From: Micromonospora sp. WMMD1082
GTDB taxonomy: Bacteria > Actinomycetota > Actinomycetes > Mycobacteriales > Micromonosporaceae
DNA: 64,000 nucleotides
Assembly: GCF_029626175.1 (NCBI RefSeq)
Contig: NZ_JARUBM010000002.1
Location: forward strand, 4,047,001 to 4,111,000
Direction: 5' to 3'
The translations under genes and the position numbers were made by a program. Within the stretch, counting starts at the first letter, position 1; each line of letters begins with the position of its first letter. A model generated the notes under the pieces. It was not told where the DNA came from and searched no databases. It saw only the letters and a program-made list of their open reading frames with translations. Positions 30,366 to 39,240 of this stretch are shown here, in pieces.

Positions 30366-32042
30366 GTGGCGCGGGAGTTCACCAGCGTGGGTGTGGTGGG
30401 TCTGGGCACCATGGGTGCCGGCATCGTCGAGGTCTTCGCCCGCAACGGCATCGACGTGGTCGCCGTGGAGATCTCCGATGCCGCCCTGGACCGCGGGCGG
30501 GCCAACCTGACCGGCTCGACCGACCGCGCGGTGGCCAGGGGCAAGCTCGCCGTCGCCGACCGGGACGCCCTGCTGGCCCGGGTCGACTTCGTCGTCGGGC
30601 TGGACGCGCTGCACTCGGTGGACCTGGTGATCGAGGCGGCACCCGAGCGCCTCGACCTCAAGCGGCGGATCTTCGGCGAGCTGGACCGCGTCTGCAAGCC
30701 CGAGGCGATCCTCGCCACCAACACCTCCTCGTTGAGCGTCACCGAGATCTCCGTGGCCACCGCCCGCCCCCACCAGGTGATCGGCATGCACTTCTTCAAC
30801 CCCGCGCCGGTGATGAGGCTGGTCGAGGTCGTGCGTACGGTGGTCACCGCCGCCGACGTGGTGGCAGACGTGGCGGCGCTCTGCGCGCGGCTCGGCAAGG
30901 TCGACGTGACCATCGGCGACCGGGCCGGCTTCATCGCCAACGCGCTGCTCTTCGGCTACCTCAACCAGGCGGTCGGCATGGTCGAGTCCCGCTACGCCAC
31001 CCGCGAGGACATCGACGCCGCGATGAAGCTCGGCGGCGGGCTGCCCATGGGTCCGCTGGCGCTGCTGGACCTGATCGGGCTGGACACCGCGTACGAGATC
31101 CTGGAGACCATGTACCGGCGCGGTGGCCGGGACCGCCGGCACGCCCCGGTGCCGCTGCTCAGGCAGCTGGTGACCGCCGGGCTGCTCGGGCGGAAGTCCG
31201 GCCGGGGGTTCTACACCTACGAGCAGCCCGGCTCACCGAAGGTCGTACCGGACGAGCAGACGCCGGCCACGGCGGCGCCGGCGCCGGCCGACGGCGCCCG
31301 GGAAGTTGCGACGGTCGGCGTGGTGGGCTCCGGCCCGCTGGCCACCGGGATCGTCGAGGTCTTCGCCCAGGCCGGTTACGACGTCGTCGCGGTGACCGAG
31401 GGGGCGGCGACGCTGGAAGACCTGGCCGACGTCGATCTGGTGGTCGAGGCGGTGGCCGAGGAGCTGAGCGTCAAGCAGGCGCTCTTCGCCAGCCTGGACG
31501 AGGTCTGCAAGCCGGGCGTCGTGCTGGCCAGCACCACCTCCGCGCTGCCGGTGATCGAGCTGGCGATGGCCACCCAGCGCCCGGCCGACGTGGTGGGGCT
31601 GCACTTCTTCGACCCCGCCCCGACGACGCCGCTGGTGGAGATCGTGCGGACGATCCGCACCTCGGCGAAGACCACCGCCACCGCCAGCGCGGTCTGTGCC
31701 GCCCTCGGCAGGACCGGGGTGGTCTGCGCCGACCGGTCCGGTTTCATCGTCAACGCGCTGCTGTTCCCGTACCTCAACGACGCCGTGCGGATGCTGGAGG
31801 CCAGCTACGCCACCGCCGACGACATCGACCACGCGATGAAGCTGGGCTGCGGCTACCCGACGGGCCCGTTCGAGCTGCTCGACGCGGTCGGCCTGGACGT
31901 GGCGCTGGCCATCCAGCGGGAGCTGTACCGCGCCGTGCGAGAGCCCGGCCTCGCCCCGGTCCCGCTGCTGGAGCACCTGGTCACGGCGGGCTACCTGGGC
32001 CGCAGGGCGGGCCGCGGCTTCCGCGACCACGCCCGCCCCTGA
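30366..32042 (+). CDS. Tandem-duplicated 3-hydroxyacyl-CoA dehydrogenase
   Basis: 558 residues holding two 3-hydroxyacyl-CoA dehydrogenase units in one chain. Unit 1 (about residues 1-285) is complete: GLGTMGAGIVEVFARNG, MHFFNPAPVMRLVEVV with His and Glu, and the closing GRKSGRGFYTYE. Unit 2 (about 305-558) has GSGPLATGIVEVFAQAG and LHFFDPAPTTPLVEIV, so its catalytic pair is kept, but it lacks the roughly 40-residue helical segment after the first beta-alpha unit. Each unit alone matches the single-unit enzyme encoded at 22672. The GTG at 30366 has GGAGG seven bases upstream. The product probably folds as an intramolecular dimer. Confidence 0.88.
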   Translation: MAREFTSVGVVGLGTMGAGIVEVFARNGIDVVAVEISDAALDRGRANLTGSTDRAVARGKLAVADRDALLARVDFVVGLDALHSVDLVIEAAPERLDLKRRIFGELDRVCKPEAILATNTSSLSVTEISVATARPHQVIGMHFFNPAPVMRLVEVVRTVVTAADVVADVAALCARLGKVDVTIGDRAGFIANALLFGYLNQAVGMVESRYATREDIDAAMKLGGGLPMGPLALLDLIGLDTAYEILETMYRRGGRDRRHAPVPLLRQLVTAGLLGRKSGRGFYTYEQPGSPKVVPDEQTPATAAPAPADGAREVATVGVVGSGPLATGIVEVFAQAGYDVVAVTEGAATLEDLADVDLVVEAVAEELSVKQALFASLDEVCKPGVVLASTTSALPVIELAMATQRPADVVGLHFFDPAPTTPLVEIVRTIRTSAKTTATASAVCAALGRTGVVCADRSGFIVNALLFPYLNDAVRMLEASYATADDIDHAMKLGCGYPTGPFELLDAVGLDVALAIQRELYRAVREPGLAPVPLLEHLVTAGYLGRRAGRGFRDHARP

Positions 32043-32091
32043 CGGGTGCGCCGCCGGCCGGCCCCCGAGATCCGACCGTACGCTGGATGAC

Positions 32092-32418
32092 GTGAGCCCT
32101 CGTCGCAACCGTCCCCGCCGTGACGACGCCGAACGCCTGGACGCCGAGCGTGCCCGGCACGGCGTCGCGGCGGTGCAGCAGTGGCGCGACGGCGACTGGC
32201 AGGTGCGCGGGATCAGCGGCGGCGCGTCGGCCAAGACGTACCGCTGCCCCGGGTGTGACCAGGAGATCCGTCCCGGGGTGGCGCACGTGGTCGCCTGGCC
32301 GGCGGACGGTCGGGGTGACCTCACCGACCGGCGGCACTGGCACAGCGGCTGCTGGCGGGCCCGCGACCGGCGGGCCCCGGTGATCCAGCGCGGTCGCGGT
32401 GCGCCCCGGCACGGCTGA
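32092..32418 (+). CDS. Small putative zinc-binding protein
   Basis: A 108-residue, strongly basic protein. CPGCDQEI in the middle and HWHSGCW near the end give Cys and His ligands like those of a treble-clef or HNH-type zinc site, with no evident nuclease residues beyond His. Homologs in other actinobacteria are annotated only as hypothetical or, loosely, ATP/GTP-binding. The GTG lies seven bases after TACGCT and has no Shine-Dalgarno, so a leaderless mRNA is likely. Confidence 0.75.
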   Translation: MSPRRNRPRRDDAERLDAERARHGVAAVQQWRDGDWQVRGISGGASAKTYRCPGCDQEIRPGVAHVVAWPADGRGDLTDRRHWHSGCWRARDRRAPVIQRGRGAPRHG

Positions 32419-32477
32419 GGCGTGGCCATCAAGGGGCCCTTCGTTACGGCCGGGCCGGGCCGGGGCAGACTGAAGGC

Positions 32478-33287
32478 ATGAGCACACCGATCCGCGCGTC
32501 GTCCATCCTGCCCGGGCACCGGGAGGACATCGAGCTGCACACCGCGGACGGCCTGCGCCTGGTCGGCGAGCTGGCCCGCCCGGTGGACCGGGAGCCGGCG
32601 GCCACCCTGGTCTGCCTGCACCCGCTGCCCACCCACGGCGGGATGATGGACAGCCACGTCTTCCGCAAGGCGGCCTGGCGGCTGCCGGCGCTGGCCGACC
32701 TGGCCGTGCTCCGGTTCAACACCCGGGGCACCAGCAGCGTGCGCGGCACCAGCGAGGGCACCTTCGACTCGGCCGTGGGCGAGCGCTTCGACGTCGCCGC
32801 CGCCATCGAGTACGCCGAGTTCCACGAGCTGCCGAACGTCTGGCTGCTCGGCTGGTCGTTCGGCACCGACCTGGTGCTGCGCTACGGCTGCGACCCGGCG
32901 GTGACCGGCGCGATCCTGCTCTCCCCGCCACTGCGCTTCGCCGGTGCGCCCGATCTGGCCCAGTGGGCCGAGTCGGGCAAGCCGCTGACCGCGCTGGTGC
33001 CGGAGTTCGACGACTACCTGCGCCCGGAACAGGCCCGCGAGCGGTTCGCGGCGGTGCCACAGGCCGAGGTGGTCGGCGTACCCGGTGCGAAGCACCTCTG
33101 GGTCGGTGACGCCGAGACCGCCCTGGACGAGGTGGTCCGGCGGGTCAACCCGGCGGTGGCGGTGCCGCTGCCGAGCACCTGGGACGGCCCGATGGAGACC
33201 GGCGACGCCAGCGCGTACGCCGACCGCACGGTGGCCGCCTTCGCCGACACACCGGTGGCGGGGCCGCCGCAGCGCCGCGCCGAGTGA
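32478..33287 (+). CDS. Alpha/beta hydrolase (esterase-like)
   Basis: A 269-residue alpha/beta-fold hydrolase without signal peptide. CLHPLPTHGGMMDS is the oxyanion-hole region, LLGWSFGTDLVL the nucleophile elbow (Ser in GWSFG) and VPGAKHLW the likely catalytic His. The fold resembles the CocE/YbaC-like esterases encoded near the mce-thiolase region in other actinobacteria. CAGACT lies six bases before the ATG, with GAAGG in between, so either leaderless or very short-leader translation is possible. Confidence 0.82.
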   Translation: MSTPIRASSILPGHREDIELHTADGLRLVGELARPVDREPAATLVCLHPLPTHGGMMDSHVFRKAAWRLPALADLAVLRFNTRGTSSVRGTSEGTFDSAVGERFDVAAAIEYAEFHELPNVWLLGWSFGTDLVLRYGCDPAVTGAILLSPPLRFAGAPDLAQWAESGKPLTALVPEFDDYLRPEQARERFAAVPQAEVVGVPGAKHLWVGDAETALDEVVRRVNPAVAVPLPSTWDGPMETGDASAYADRTVAAFADTPVAGPPQRRAE

Positions 33288-33303
33288 GCGCCGCCGGCAC
33301 CGG

Positions 33304-34764
33304 TCAGCGGGCATCCTGGCGCGGGATGATCACCTCGCGCAGGATGAGCTGGACGGCGGCCACCGTCGGGATGGCGATCAGCGCGCCGATCACCCCCACC
33401 AGGGACACCCCGAGCAGCGCGGCGACCAGCGCGGCCACCTCGTTGACGTGCACCGACCGTCGCATGATCTTGGGATAGATGAGGTAGTTCTCGATCTGCT
33501 GGTACACCACGAAGAAGACCACGCAGGCGATGCCGATCGACGGTTCGGTGGCGAAGCCGACCAGGCTGACGATCACCGCGCCGAGGGTCGCGCCGATCTG
33601 CGGAATGAGGTCGGTCACCGCGACGACCACGGCCAGCGCGAACGGGTACGGCAGGCCCACGACCAGCGCGAACACGAAGGTCGTCGCGCCGGCCAGCACC
33701 GCGATGGCGAGCGCGCCGACCATGTACGCCCCGACCTTGGTGAGGATCTCGTCGCCGATCAGCTGCACCCGCTCCCGGCGGGAGCGCGGCACCAGCGCGT
33801 ACCCGAGGTCGCGCAGCCGGTCGAAGTAGACCAGGAAGTAGATCGTCAGCACCAGCACGGTCAGCACCCGGAAGACCGTGCCGAAGACCAACTGGGCGCC
33901 GCCGAGCACACCGCCCAGGGCCCGGCCGACCACGTCCGCGCTGGCCGCCTCCTGGACCCGGCGCATCAGATCGAACCGCTCGACCAGCTCGTTGACCGTC
34001 TCGTTGCGGCGCAGCGACTCCACGTAGCTCGGCAGTTGCTCGATGAACTGCCCCGACTGCGTCACGATCGGCGGCACCAGCGCCAGCACCCCGGCGCTCA
34101 GCAGCGCCAGCAGGGTCAGCACGACCAGCGCCACCGCCAGCCCGCGCGGCAACCCCCAGGAACGCAACTTGACCACCGCCGGGTGCAGGCCCACCGCGAG
34201 GAACAGTGCGATGACCACCAGGACCAGGATCCCGGCCGCGTTGCGCAGGCCCAGATAGACGACGTACGCGAGCAGCACGCCGAGCGCGCCGGTGAAGCCG
34301 ACCAGGAAGCTGTTACGCCGCAGCGGCCGCCCCGGCGTACCGAACCGCCCGGACTCCCCGTTCGTCGGCCGCTGCGGTGCCCCGACCGCCGACGTCTCCT
34401 CCGCCACCAGCGCCGCCGCCTCCGTGTCCTCGCTGCCGCCTCCCGTCGCCCCCCGCCGCTCCGCCCCGGACGGTGCCGTCCCCGGCTGCTCGGCCCCGCG
34501 CTGGCCCGTGCCGGGCTGGTCCGCCTTGGGCTGGTGGGTGGTGGGGTGGTCTGCTGCGGGTCGGTCCGTGTCGGGCTGGTCTGCCTCGGGCTGGTGGGCG
34601 GTGGGCTGGTCTGCTGTGGGTCGGTCCGTGTCGGGCTGGTCGGTGGTGGGCTGGTCCGTGCCGGGCTGCTCTGCCTCGGGCTGGTCCGTGCCGGGCTGGT
34701 CCAGCTTGGGTTGGTCTGTGGTGGGCTGCCGTGCGCCGGGCTGCTCCGGTCTGTCCTGCGTCAT
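33304..34764 (-). CDS. AI-2E family permease with repetitive N-terminal tail
   Basis: A 486-residue membrane protein of the UPF0118/AI-2E exporter family; its C-terminal 350 residues carry about eight helices with the conserved PQIGATLGAVIV and RRSVHVNEVAALVAALLG segments. Family members export small molecules or act in Na+/H+ exchange; the AI-2 link is not general. The first 115 residues are unusual: a cytoplasmic run of pentapeptides of the form xDQPx, rich in Thr, Asp, Gln and Pro. The tail is certainly translated in frame, because the 15-base repeat keeps the frame. Confidence 0.85.
   Translation of the reverse strand: MTQDRPEQPGARQPTTDQPKLDQPGTDQPEAEQPGTDQPTTDQPDTDRPTADQPTAHQPEADQPDTDRPAADHPTTHQPKADQPGTGQRGAEQPGTAPSGAERRGATGGGSEDTEAAALVAEETSAVGAPQRPTNGESGRFGTPGRPLRRNSFLVGFTGALGVLLAYVVYLGLRNAAGILVLVVIALFLAVGLHPAVVKLRSWGLPRGLAVALVVLTLLALLSAGVLALVPPIVTQSGQFIEQLPSYVESLRRNETVNELVERFDLMRRVQEAASADVVGRALGGVLGGAQLVFGTVFRVLTVLVLTIYFLVYFDRLRDLGYALVPRSRRERVQLIGDEILTKVGAYMVGALAIAVLAGATTFVFALVVGLPYPFALAVVVAVTDLIPQIGATLGAVIVSLVGFATEPSIGIACVVFFVVYQQIENYLIYPKIMRRSVHVNEVAALVAALLGVSLVGVIGALIAIPTVAAVQLILREVIIPRQDAR
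34476..34725 (-). repeat. 15-bp tandem repeat coding for xDQPx pentapeptides
   Basis: Sixteen or so degenerate copies of a 15-base unit (plus strand form GGCTGGTCTGTGGTG) within the 5' end of the permease gene. Copy number in such arrays usually varies between strains. Confidence 0.8.
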
Positions 34765-34993
34765 CCGGCCTCCCCGTTCGGGCCCGGCGGGGTGCGCCGG
34801 AGCCGTGCCGGCCCGTCCGGCGTCGGCAGCCGGTGGGTCCTGATCGGCAGGGTAGTGCCGGGTGGCGGACCGGGCCAGCGGATGCGTCGTCTCGTGGTGT
34901 CGAGGTCTCTACCGCTGCGGTGTCCGTGCCGGCTGTGGAGGCAAGACCGGCTCAACGGCCGCGCGTGACGGGGTGACGGCGGCGCGGCTCGGC

Positions 34994-35176
34994 TCAGTGG
35001 CGCTTGACGTGGGTGACGAAGGAGCGCCAGGTCTGCGGGGTGAAGGCGAGCACCGGCCCCTGCCGGTCCTTGCTGTCGCGGACCGCGACCACGCCGGGCA
35101 GGTTGTCGGCGACCTCGACGCAGTCGGTGTTTCCGCTGCGGGTGGCGGTGCGCCAGGTCGCGCCGGTCAGGTCCAT
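34994..35176 (-). CDS. DUF397 protein
   Basis: A 60-residue DUF397 protein: MDLTGATWRTATRSGN, then DCVEVADNLPGVVAVRDSKD and a final LAFTPQTWRSFV. In Streptomyces and relatives DUF397 proteins are the small partners of Scr1-like helix-turn-helix proteins; the pair behaves like a toxin-antitoxin or developmental switch (Scr1/Scr2, BldB-like). The start overlaps the end of the regulator gene by ten bases. About 230 bases downstream to the permease start hold nothing I can assign. Confidence 0.88.
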   Translation of the reverse strand: MDLTGATWRTATRSGNTDCVEVADNLPGVVAVRDSKDRQGPVLAFTPQTWRSFVTHVKRH

Positions 35177-35967
35177 GACTTCGCCACTTCCTTGAGGAGT
35201 TCGATCGACTGCTGGCGGGACAGCGCCTCGTTGCGCACCGTCTCCCAGCGCGCCAACAGCGTAGCCAGGTCCGCCTCGCCGTCGGTCGGCGAGGCGGTCA
35301 GTTGGTTCTCCATGATGGCCACCCAGCCCCCGTCCACGCCCCGGGCCAGCGAGAACGGTCCGGACAAACCGACGTGCAGCCCGACGCTGAGCGGGATCAC
35401 GTGGATGCTGACGTTCGGCCGTTCGGCGCAGGCGATCAGGTGCTCGATCTGGTGCACCATGAGTGCGCGGAAGCGTTCGTCCCGCCGGTGCAGCATGGCC
35501 TCGTCGATGACCGCGATGAGCTGGGGCGGGTCCGGCTGGGTGAGGATGGCCTGCCGATCCAGCCGGGCGGCGACCCGCTTCTCCACCTCCTCGTCGCTGA
35601 GCAGGTCGTCGCAGCGAATCACCGCGCGGGCGTAGCCCTCGGTCTGGAGCAGCGCCGGGATCAGCGTCGGCTGGAAGATCCTGAGCTGCCGGGCCAAACG
35701 TTCGGCGTCCAGCCAGGGCAGGAACCACGAGGGCTGCCCCTCCCGCTCGGCGATCCGCAGCAGCGACACCAGCAGCCCGCCGGAGCGCAGCACCTCGTCG
35801 GCGCGGGCGAGCAACGGCCGGTCGTACGGCCGGGTGCCCGTCTCGACGGCGGAGACCATCGAGGCCGAGTAGTGCACCTGCTTGCCGAACTCCTCCTGAC
35901 TCAGCCCGGCGGCGACCCGCAGCCGGCGGAACTGTGCCCGGATCAGGTCCGCCGTCGACTCCTCCAC
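35167..35967 (-). CDS. Scr1-like XRE-family regulator with DUF5753
   Basis: A 266-residue regulator. Residues about 8-70 form an XRE helix-turn-helix (LRVAAGLSQEEFGKQVHYSA), followed by the DUF5753 ligand-like domain with WLDAERLARQLRIFQPTLIP and TEGYARAVIR. Such proteins pair with DUF397 proteins, as here. The GTG at 35967 follows GGAGG; the 11-base string TTGTGGAGGCA is nearly repeated across the start. The regulator faces a small divergent two-gene unit behind a long hairpin. Confidence 0.9.
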   Translation of the reverse strand: MEESTADLIRAQFRRLRVAAGLSQEEFGKQVHYSASMVSAVETGTRPYDRPLLARADEVLRSGGLLVSLLRIAEREGQPSWFLPWLDAERLARQLRIFQPTLIPALLQTEGYARAVIRCDDLLSDEEVEKRVAARLDRQAILTQPDPPQLIAVIDEAMLHRRDERFRALMVHQIEHLIACAERPNVSIHVIPLSVGLHVGLSGPFSLARGVDGGWVAIMENQLTASPTDGEADLATLLARWETVRNEALSRQQSIELLKEVAKSWT

Positions 35968-36185
35968 AATGCCTCCACAATCAAGGGTCGAGAATCGCTC
36001 GGCATTCCCAAGCGATCTTCCGGCTTCGAAGCACCCCTACGACCAGCCTCGATGCCTTCCGACAGTAGTGCCGCCCTCACCAAACTGTCACCCATGCCGG
36101 GCTGGTCCGCTGCCGAGGAGGGCGCGGGCCGGTCCTGGCCGGGGCCGCCCGGCTTCCCCCGAGTGCGGGCGGCCCCATCCAGCCG

Positions 36186-36233
36186 CTTTGGGTGCATCTG
36201 TTGTCGCTGGAGCAGCAATAGATGCACCCAAAG
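36186..36233. promoter_or_regulatory. Long hairpin between divergent genes
   Basis: CTTTGGGTGCATCTGTTG at 36186-36203 pairs with 36216-36233 (18 bp, one G-T wobble; 12-base loop). It lies upstream of the small coding pair and would sit at the 5' end of its mRNA. Confidence 0.55.
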
Positions 36234-36252
36234 ATTCCCGAGGGAGGTCGAT

Positions 36253-36342
36253 GTGCGCAGCCAGTGGTACCAGTGCCCGACGCAGATCCTGCCCGTCCTG
36301 CCGCAACGCCAGCAGCGGCAGACGCTCGGCGGGCAGCCGTGA
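36253..36342 (+). CDS. Candidate 29-residue protein
   Basis: A short reading frame starting at GTG 36253 with a textbook GGGAGG site five bases upstream. It encodes VRSQWYQCPTQILPVLPQ and eleven more Gln/Arg-rich residues, with strongly G/C-biased third positions, whereas the frame of the longer ATG at 36222 has poor codon bias here. Its TGA overlaps the GTG of the next gene by four bases. I do not recognize the peptide; coding status is inferred from the ribosome binding site, codon bias and overlap. Confidence 0.5.
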   Translation: MRSQWYQCPTQILPVLPQRQQRQTLGGQP

Positions 36343-36680
36343 TCAGTACCCGACTGCCGACACCGGGCGATGGACCTCGTCCCGAGCGTCCACGCGTCGC
36401 CGGTGGGCGCCCTCCGCACACCCCGCTCCGGCCGACCTGGTGCTGCCGCGCCGACGGGCAGCCCTGGCCCTGCGGGGAGGCACGACTACTGCTCCGGCGG
36501 GAGTACGACGGCAACAACGTCGGCCTGGCGATCTATCTCGCCGGGCTGATGTACGAGGCGATGCGGGATCTCTATCAGCTCAACCCGCACGGCGGCCCGG
36601 AGCCCACCGCGCTGTTCAACCGGTTCGTCGCCTGGGGCGCGTCGCGCCGGCCCACCGTGCATCGTCCAGAGCTGCCGTAA
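36339..36680 (+). CDS. Conserved PWPC-motif protein beside the Scr1/DUF397 pair
   Basis: A 113-residue protein of a family I recall as common in Micromonosporaceae, without known function. Core: HTPLRPTWCCRADGQPWPC followed by a helical stretch ending YLAGLMYEAMRDLYQLNP and FNRFVAWG. Two or three cysteines (WCC and PWPC) suggest a metal or redox site. I start at GTG 36339, overlapping the stop of the 29-residue frame by four bases; an ATG at 36222 would add a stretch with non-coding-like codon use and lies in a hairpin arm. Confidence 0.6.
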   Translation: MISTRLPTPGDGPRPERPRVAGGRPPHTPLRPTWCCRADGQPWPCGEARLLLRREYDGNNVGLAIYLAGLMYEAMRDLYQLNPHGGPEPTALFNRFVAWGASRRPTVHRPELP

Positions 36681-36757
36681 CGCGGTGCTGCCGTGTGCGC
36701 GGTGCTGCCGTGAGTGTCGGGCGTGGGGGCGGGGGGCGGGGTGGGCAGGGCTCGGGC

Positions 36758-39073
36758 TCAGTCTGAGGTGACCTTGCTCGGCTTGGCACTGCGCTCGTCG
36801 GTGGTCGGCTTGGTCGGCCGCTTGCCGTTCTCGCCGGTGCTGGTGATCTTCGTCGGGGTGGCGCCCCGGCCACCCTCGCCCGGTACGGCGGCCACGGTCG
36901 GCTCGCCGTCCACTCCGGCGCTGGCGGTGCCGCCATCGACGGTGGCCGGTTCGTCGGCCGGCTTCGCCGCCGGGTCCTCGACCGTGGTGACCGGCTCGGC
37001 GGCCGGCTTCGTCGCCGGAACCGCGCCGTCGGCCGGCTTCGTCGCCGGGACGGCACCGTCGGCAGAGGCTGCGGTGGGCAGCACCACGGCGTTGTCGCTG
37101 GCGGGGCGTGCGCCGTTGGTGGCTGCGCCAGCGCCGGCCGGAACCGCGGCGACATCTCCCACGTCGAGGCGTACGCCGTTGGCGGGCGCGCCGACACCGG
37201 CGGGGGTGATGGGGCGGGGGGCGGCGGTGCCGGCCGGTGCCGGGGAGGTCGGGCCGTCGGGAGTCGACGGCGCCTGGCGGCGCAGGTCGAGCAGCTTGCG
37301 CTGCAACTCGTCGGACTCCTGCCGGGACTTCCAGGTCTCCTGGCGCAGGTCGGCGAGCTGCTGCTGGGCCTTCGCGATCTCCAGCATCACCTGGGCGAGC
37401 TGCTGCCGGCCGGCGGCCGCCTCCTGCTGCGTCGCGGCCAGGTGCTGCTGGGTGGTGGCCAGGTGTTGCTGGGTGGTGGCCGCGTACTCCTCGAACTGCC
37501 GGCGCGAGGAGGCAACGTACTCGTCGGCCTCCCGGCGGGTGGCGGTGACATGCTCGTCTGCCTCGCGGCGGGTGGTGGTGGCGTACTCGTCGGCCTCCTG
37601 GCGCTTCGTGACCGACTCGGCCTCGGCGTCGCGCCGCAACTCGTCGGCGTACTCCTCGGCCTGCGCGCGGACGGTGGCGGCCTCCTGCTCGGCGGCCTGC
37701 CGGACCTGGTCGGCGCCCTGCTCGATCTCGTTCCTCCGCGCGGTGTACGCCGACTCCAGCTCGGTGCGGCGCGCCTCGAACCCGGACTCCAACTCGGCGG
37801 TGCGGCTGCGGATGTGCTCGTCCAGCTCGGCCGTACGGCTGCGGACCTGCTCCTCCAACTCGGCCGTGCGGGTGTGGATCTGCTCGTCCACCTCGGCGGT
37901 GCGGGCGCGGATCCGCTCGTCCAGCTCGGTGTTGCGTGCCTTGTACTGCTTCTCCAGCTCGGTGCGGCGGCTGGTGAACTCGCGTTCGGCGGTCGCGGTG
38001 CGTTCGGCCAGTTCCCGGTCCGCCGCCGCCCGTCGGCCGTTGACCTCCTTCTCGACCCCGGCCCGCCAGGCGCCCAGCTCCTGTTGTGCCTGGGCACGAG
38101 CGTGCTGCACGTACGCCTCGGTCTCGCCGCGCATGCGCTGCGCGTACGCCTCGGTGTCGGTGCGGGTGCGCTTGGCCGCCTCGGTGGCCTGGGCGGTCAG
38201 TCGCTCGGCCTCCTGGCGGGCCTTGTTGCGGGCGGCGCGGCCGGCCTCGGCGGCGTCGTCGATGATCTGCTTGGCCTCCTGCTGGGCCTTGGCGTGGGTG
38301 GCCCGCCCGGCCTCGGTGGCCTGGTCGACCAGGCGCTTGGCCTCCCGCTGGGCGTTGGCGTGCATCTCCTTGGCGGCGTCGCGCAGCTGCGTCGCCTCCT
38401 GCTGGGCGTTGGCGTGCGCCTCGCGGGCCGCCTCGCGCAGCTTGGTGGCCTCCTGCTGGGCCCGGGAGTGGATCTCCTTGGCGGTGTCCCGCAGGTGGGT
38501 GGCCTCCTGCTCGGCCCTGGCCAACGCCTCCTGGGCGGTCTTGCGGAGCCGAGCGGCCTCCTCCTTGGCCGCCCTGCTGGCGGCCTCCGCCTCCGCGCGC
38601 CGTGCGGCGGCGTGCCGCTCCTCCTCGGCGCGCCGGGAGGCCAGCGCGATCTCGAAGTCCTTGAGTGCCTTGGCGGCCTCCGCGCGGGCCTCTTCGATGA
38701 TGTGCTCGGCGGTGGCCCGGCGCGCCTCGATCTCCTCGTTCGCGCCGGCGAGGATGTCCTCGGCCTGCTCCTCGGCCAGCGCGAGGATCTGCTCGACCCG
38801 TGGACCGAGGTGCCGGAAGGCCGCCCGGTCGACGACACCGATCTGCTTGCGCACCTGGGTCAGGTCGCGCTGGAGCACCTCGACCTGACCGGCCAGCTTG
38901 TGGATCTGTGTGTAGGCCTGTTCCCGCTCCGCCGCCAGCGCCGCGATCTCGTGCTCCGCACGAGCGACGTACCGGTCGACCTGCCGTTTCTCGTATCCCC
39001 GCAGAGCGGACTCGAAGCTGGGCTCCGTGGTCACGTCCCCGCCGAGCGCGAACAGTTCCTCGCCGTGCGACAT
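36758..39073 (-). CDS. Long coiled-coil polar-growth protein (Scy/FilP type)
   Basis: A 771-residue filament-like protein. A short DivIVA-like N-terminus (FESALRGYEKRQVDRYV) leads into a continuous coiled coil. Residues about 184-274 hold repeats of 18 then 22 residues (EATKLREAAREAHANAQQ and relatives); residues about 368-448 hold seven hendecads such as ARTAEVDEQIH; near 480-530 come further 11-mers (EADEYATTTRR). A Pro/Ala/Thr tail of about 150 residues ends the chain and repeats ADGAVPATKPA. Scy and FilP in Streptomyces organize the tip-growth machinery with DivIVA, and two such genes lie side by side there too. Confidence 0.85.
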   Translation of the reverse strand: MSHGEELFALGGDVTTEPSFESALRGYEKRQVDRYVARAEHEIAALAAEREQAYTQIHKLAGQVEVLQRDLTQVRKQIGVVDRAAFRHLGPRVEQILALAEEQAEDILAGANEEIEARRATAEHIIEEARAEAAKALKDFEIALASRRAEEERHAAARRAEAEAASRAAKEEAARLRKTAQEALARAEQEATHLRDTAKEIHSRAQQEATKLREAAREAHANAQQEATQLRDAAKEMHANAQREAKRLVDQATEAGRATHAKAQQEAKQIIDDAAEAGRAARNKARQEAERLTAQATEAAKRTRTDTEAYAQRMRGETEAYVQHARAQAQQELGAWRAGVEKEVNGRRAAADRELAERTATAEREFTSRRTELEKQYKARNTELDERIRARTAEVDEQIHTRTAELEEQVRSRTAELDEHIRSRTAELESGFEARRTELESAYTARRNEIEQGADQVRQAAEQEAATVRAQAEEYADELRRDAEAESVTKRQEADEYATTTRREADEHVTATRREADEYVASSRRQFEEYAATTQQHLATTQQHLAATQQEAAAGRQQLAQVMLEIAKAQQQLADLRQETWKSRQESDELQRKLLDLRRQAPSTPDGPTSPAPAGTAAPRPITPAGVGAPANGVRLDVGDVAAVPAGAGAATNGARPASDNAVVLPTAASADGAVPATKPADGAVPATKPAAEPVTTVEDPAAKPADEPATVDGGTASAGVDGEPTVAAVPGEGGRGATPTKITSTGENGKRPTKPTTDERSAKPSKVTSD

Positions 39074-39240
39074 GCCCCCATCCTCACACGCATCGGCCCC
39101 TCCTGGGGCGATACGGACGCCACCGTTTGGCGCACGTCACCGATTGTCGAAACGGCCGCGCAACGCAGGGCGGCGCGGGGCGGGACCGGTCACCCGGTCT
39201 CGCCCCGCGCCGTGGATCATGCCCCGGTGCGAGCGGCGGC

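Noticed and set aside
31300..32042. Second half of the tandem dehydrogenase as a frameshifted or decayed copy
   Set aside because: The frame is continuous, codon bias is normal and active-site residues are kept; the shortening is an in-frame deletion.
32431..32441. AAGGGGCCCTT palindrome
   Set aside because: Looks like a fragment of a dispersed intergenic palindrome of these genomes, but is too short to call a feature here.
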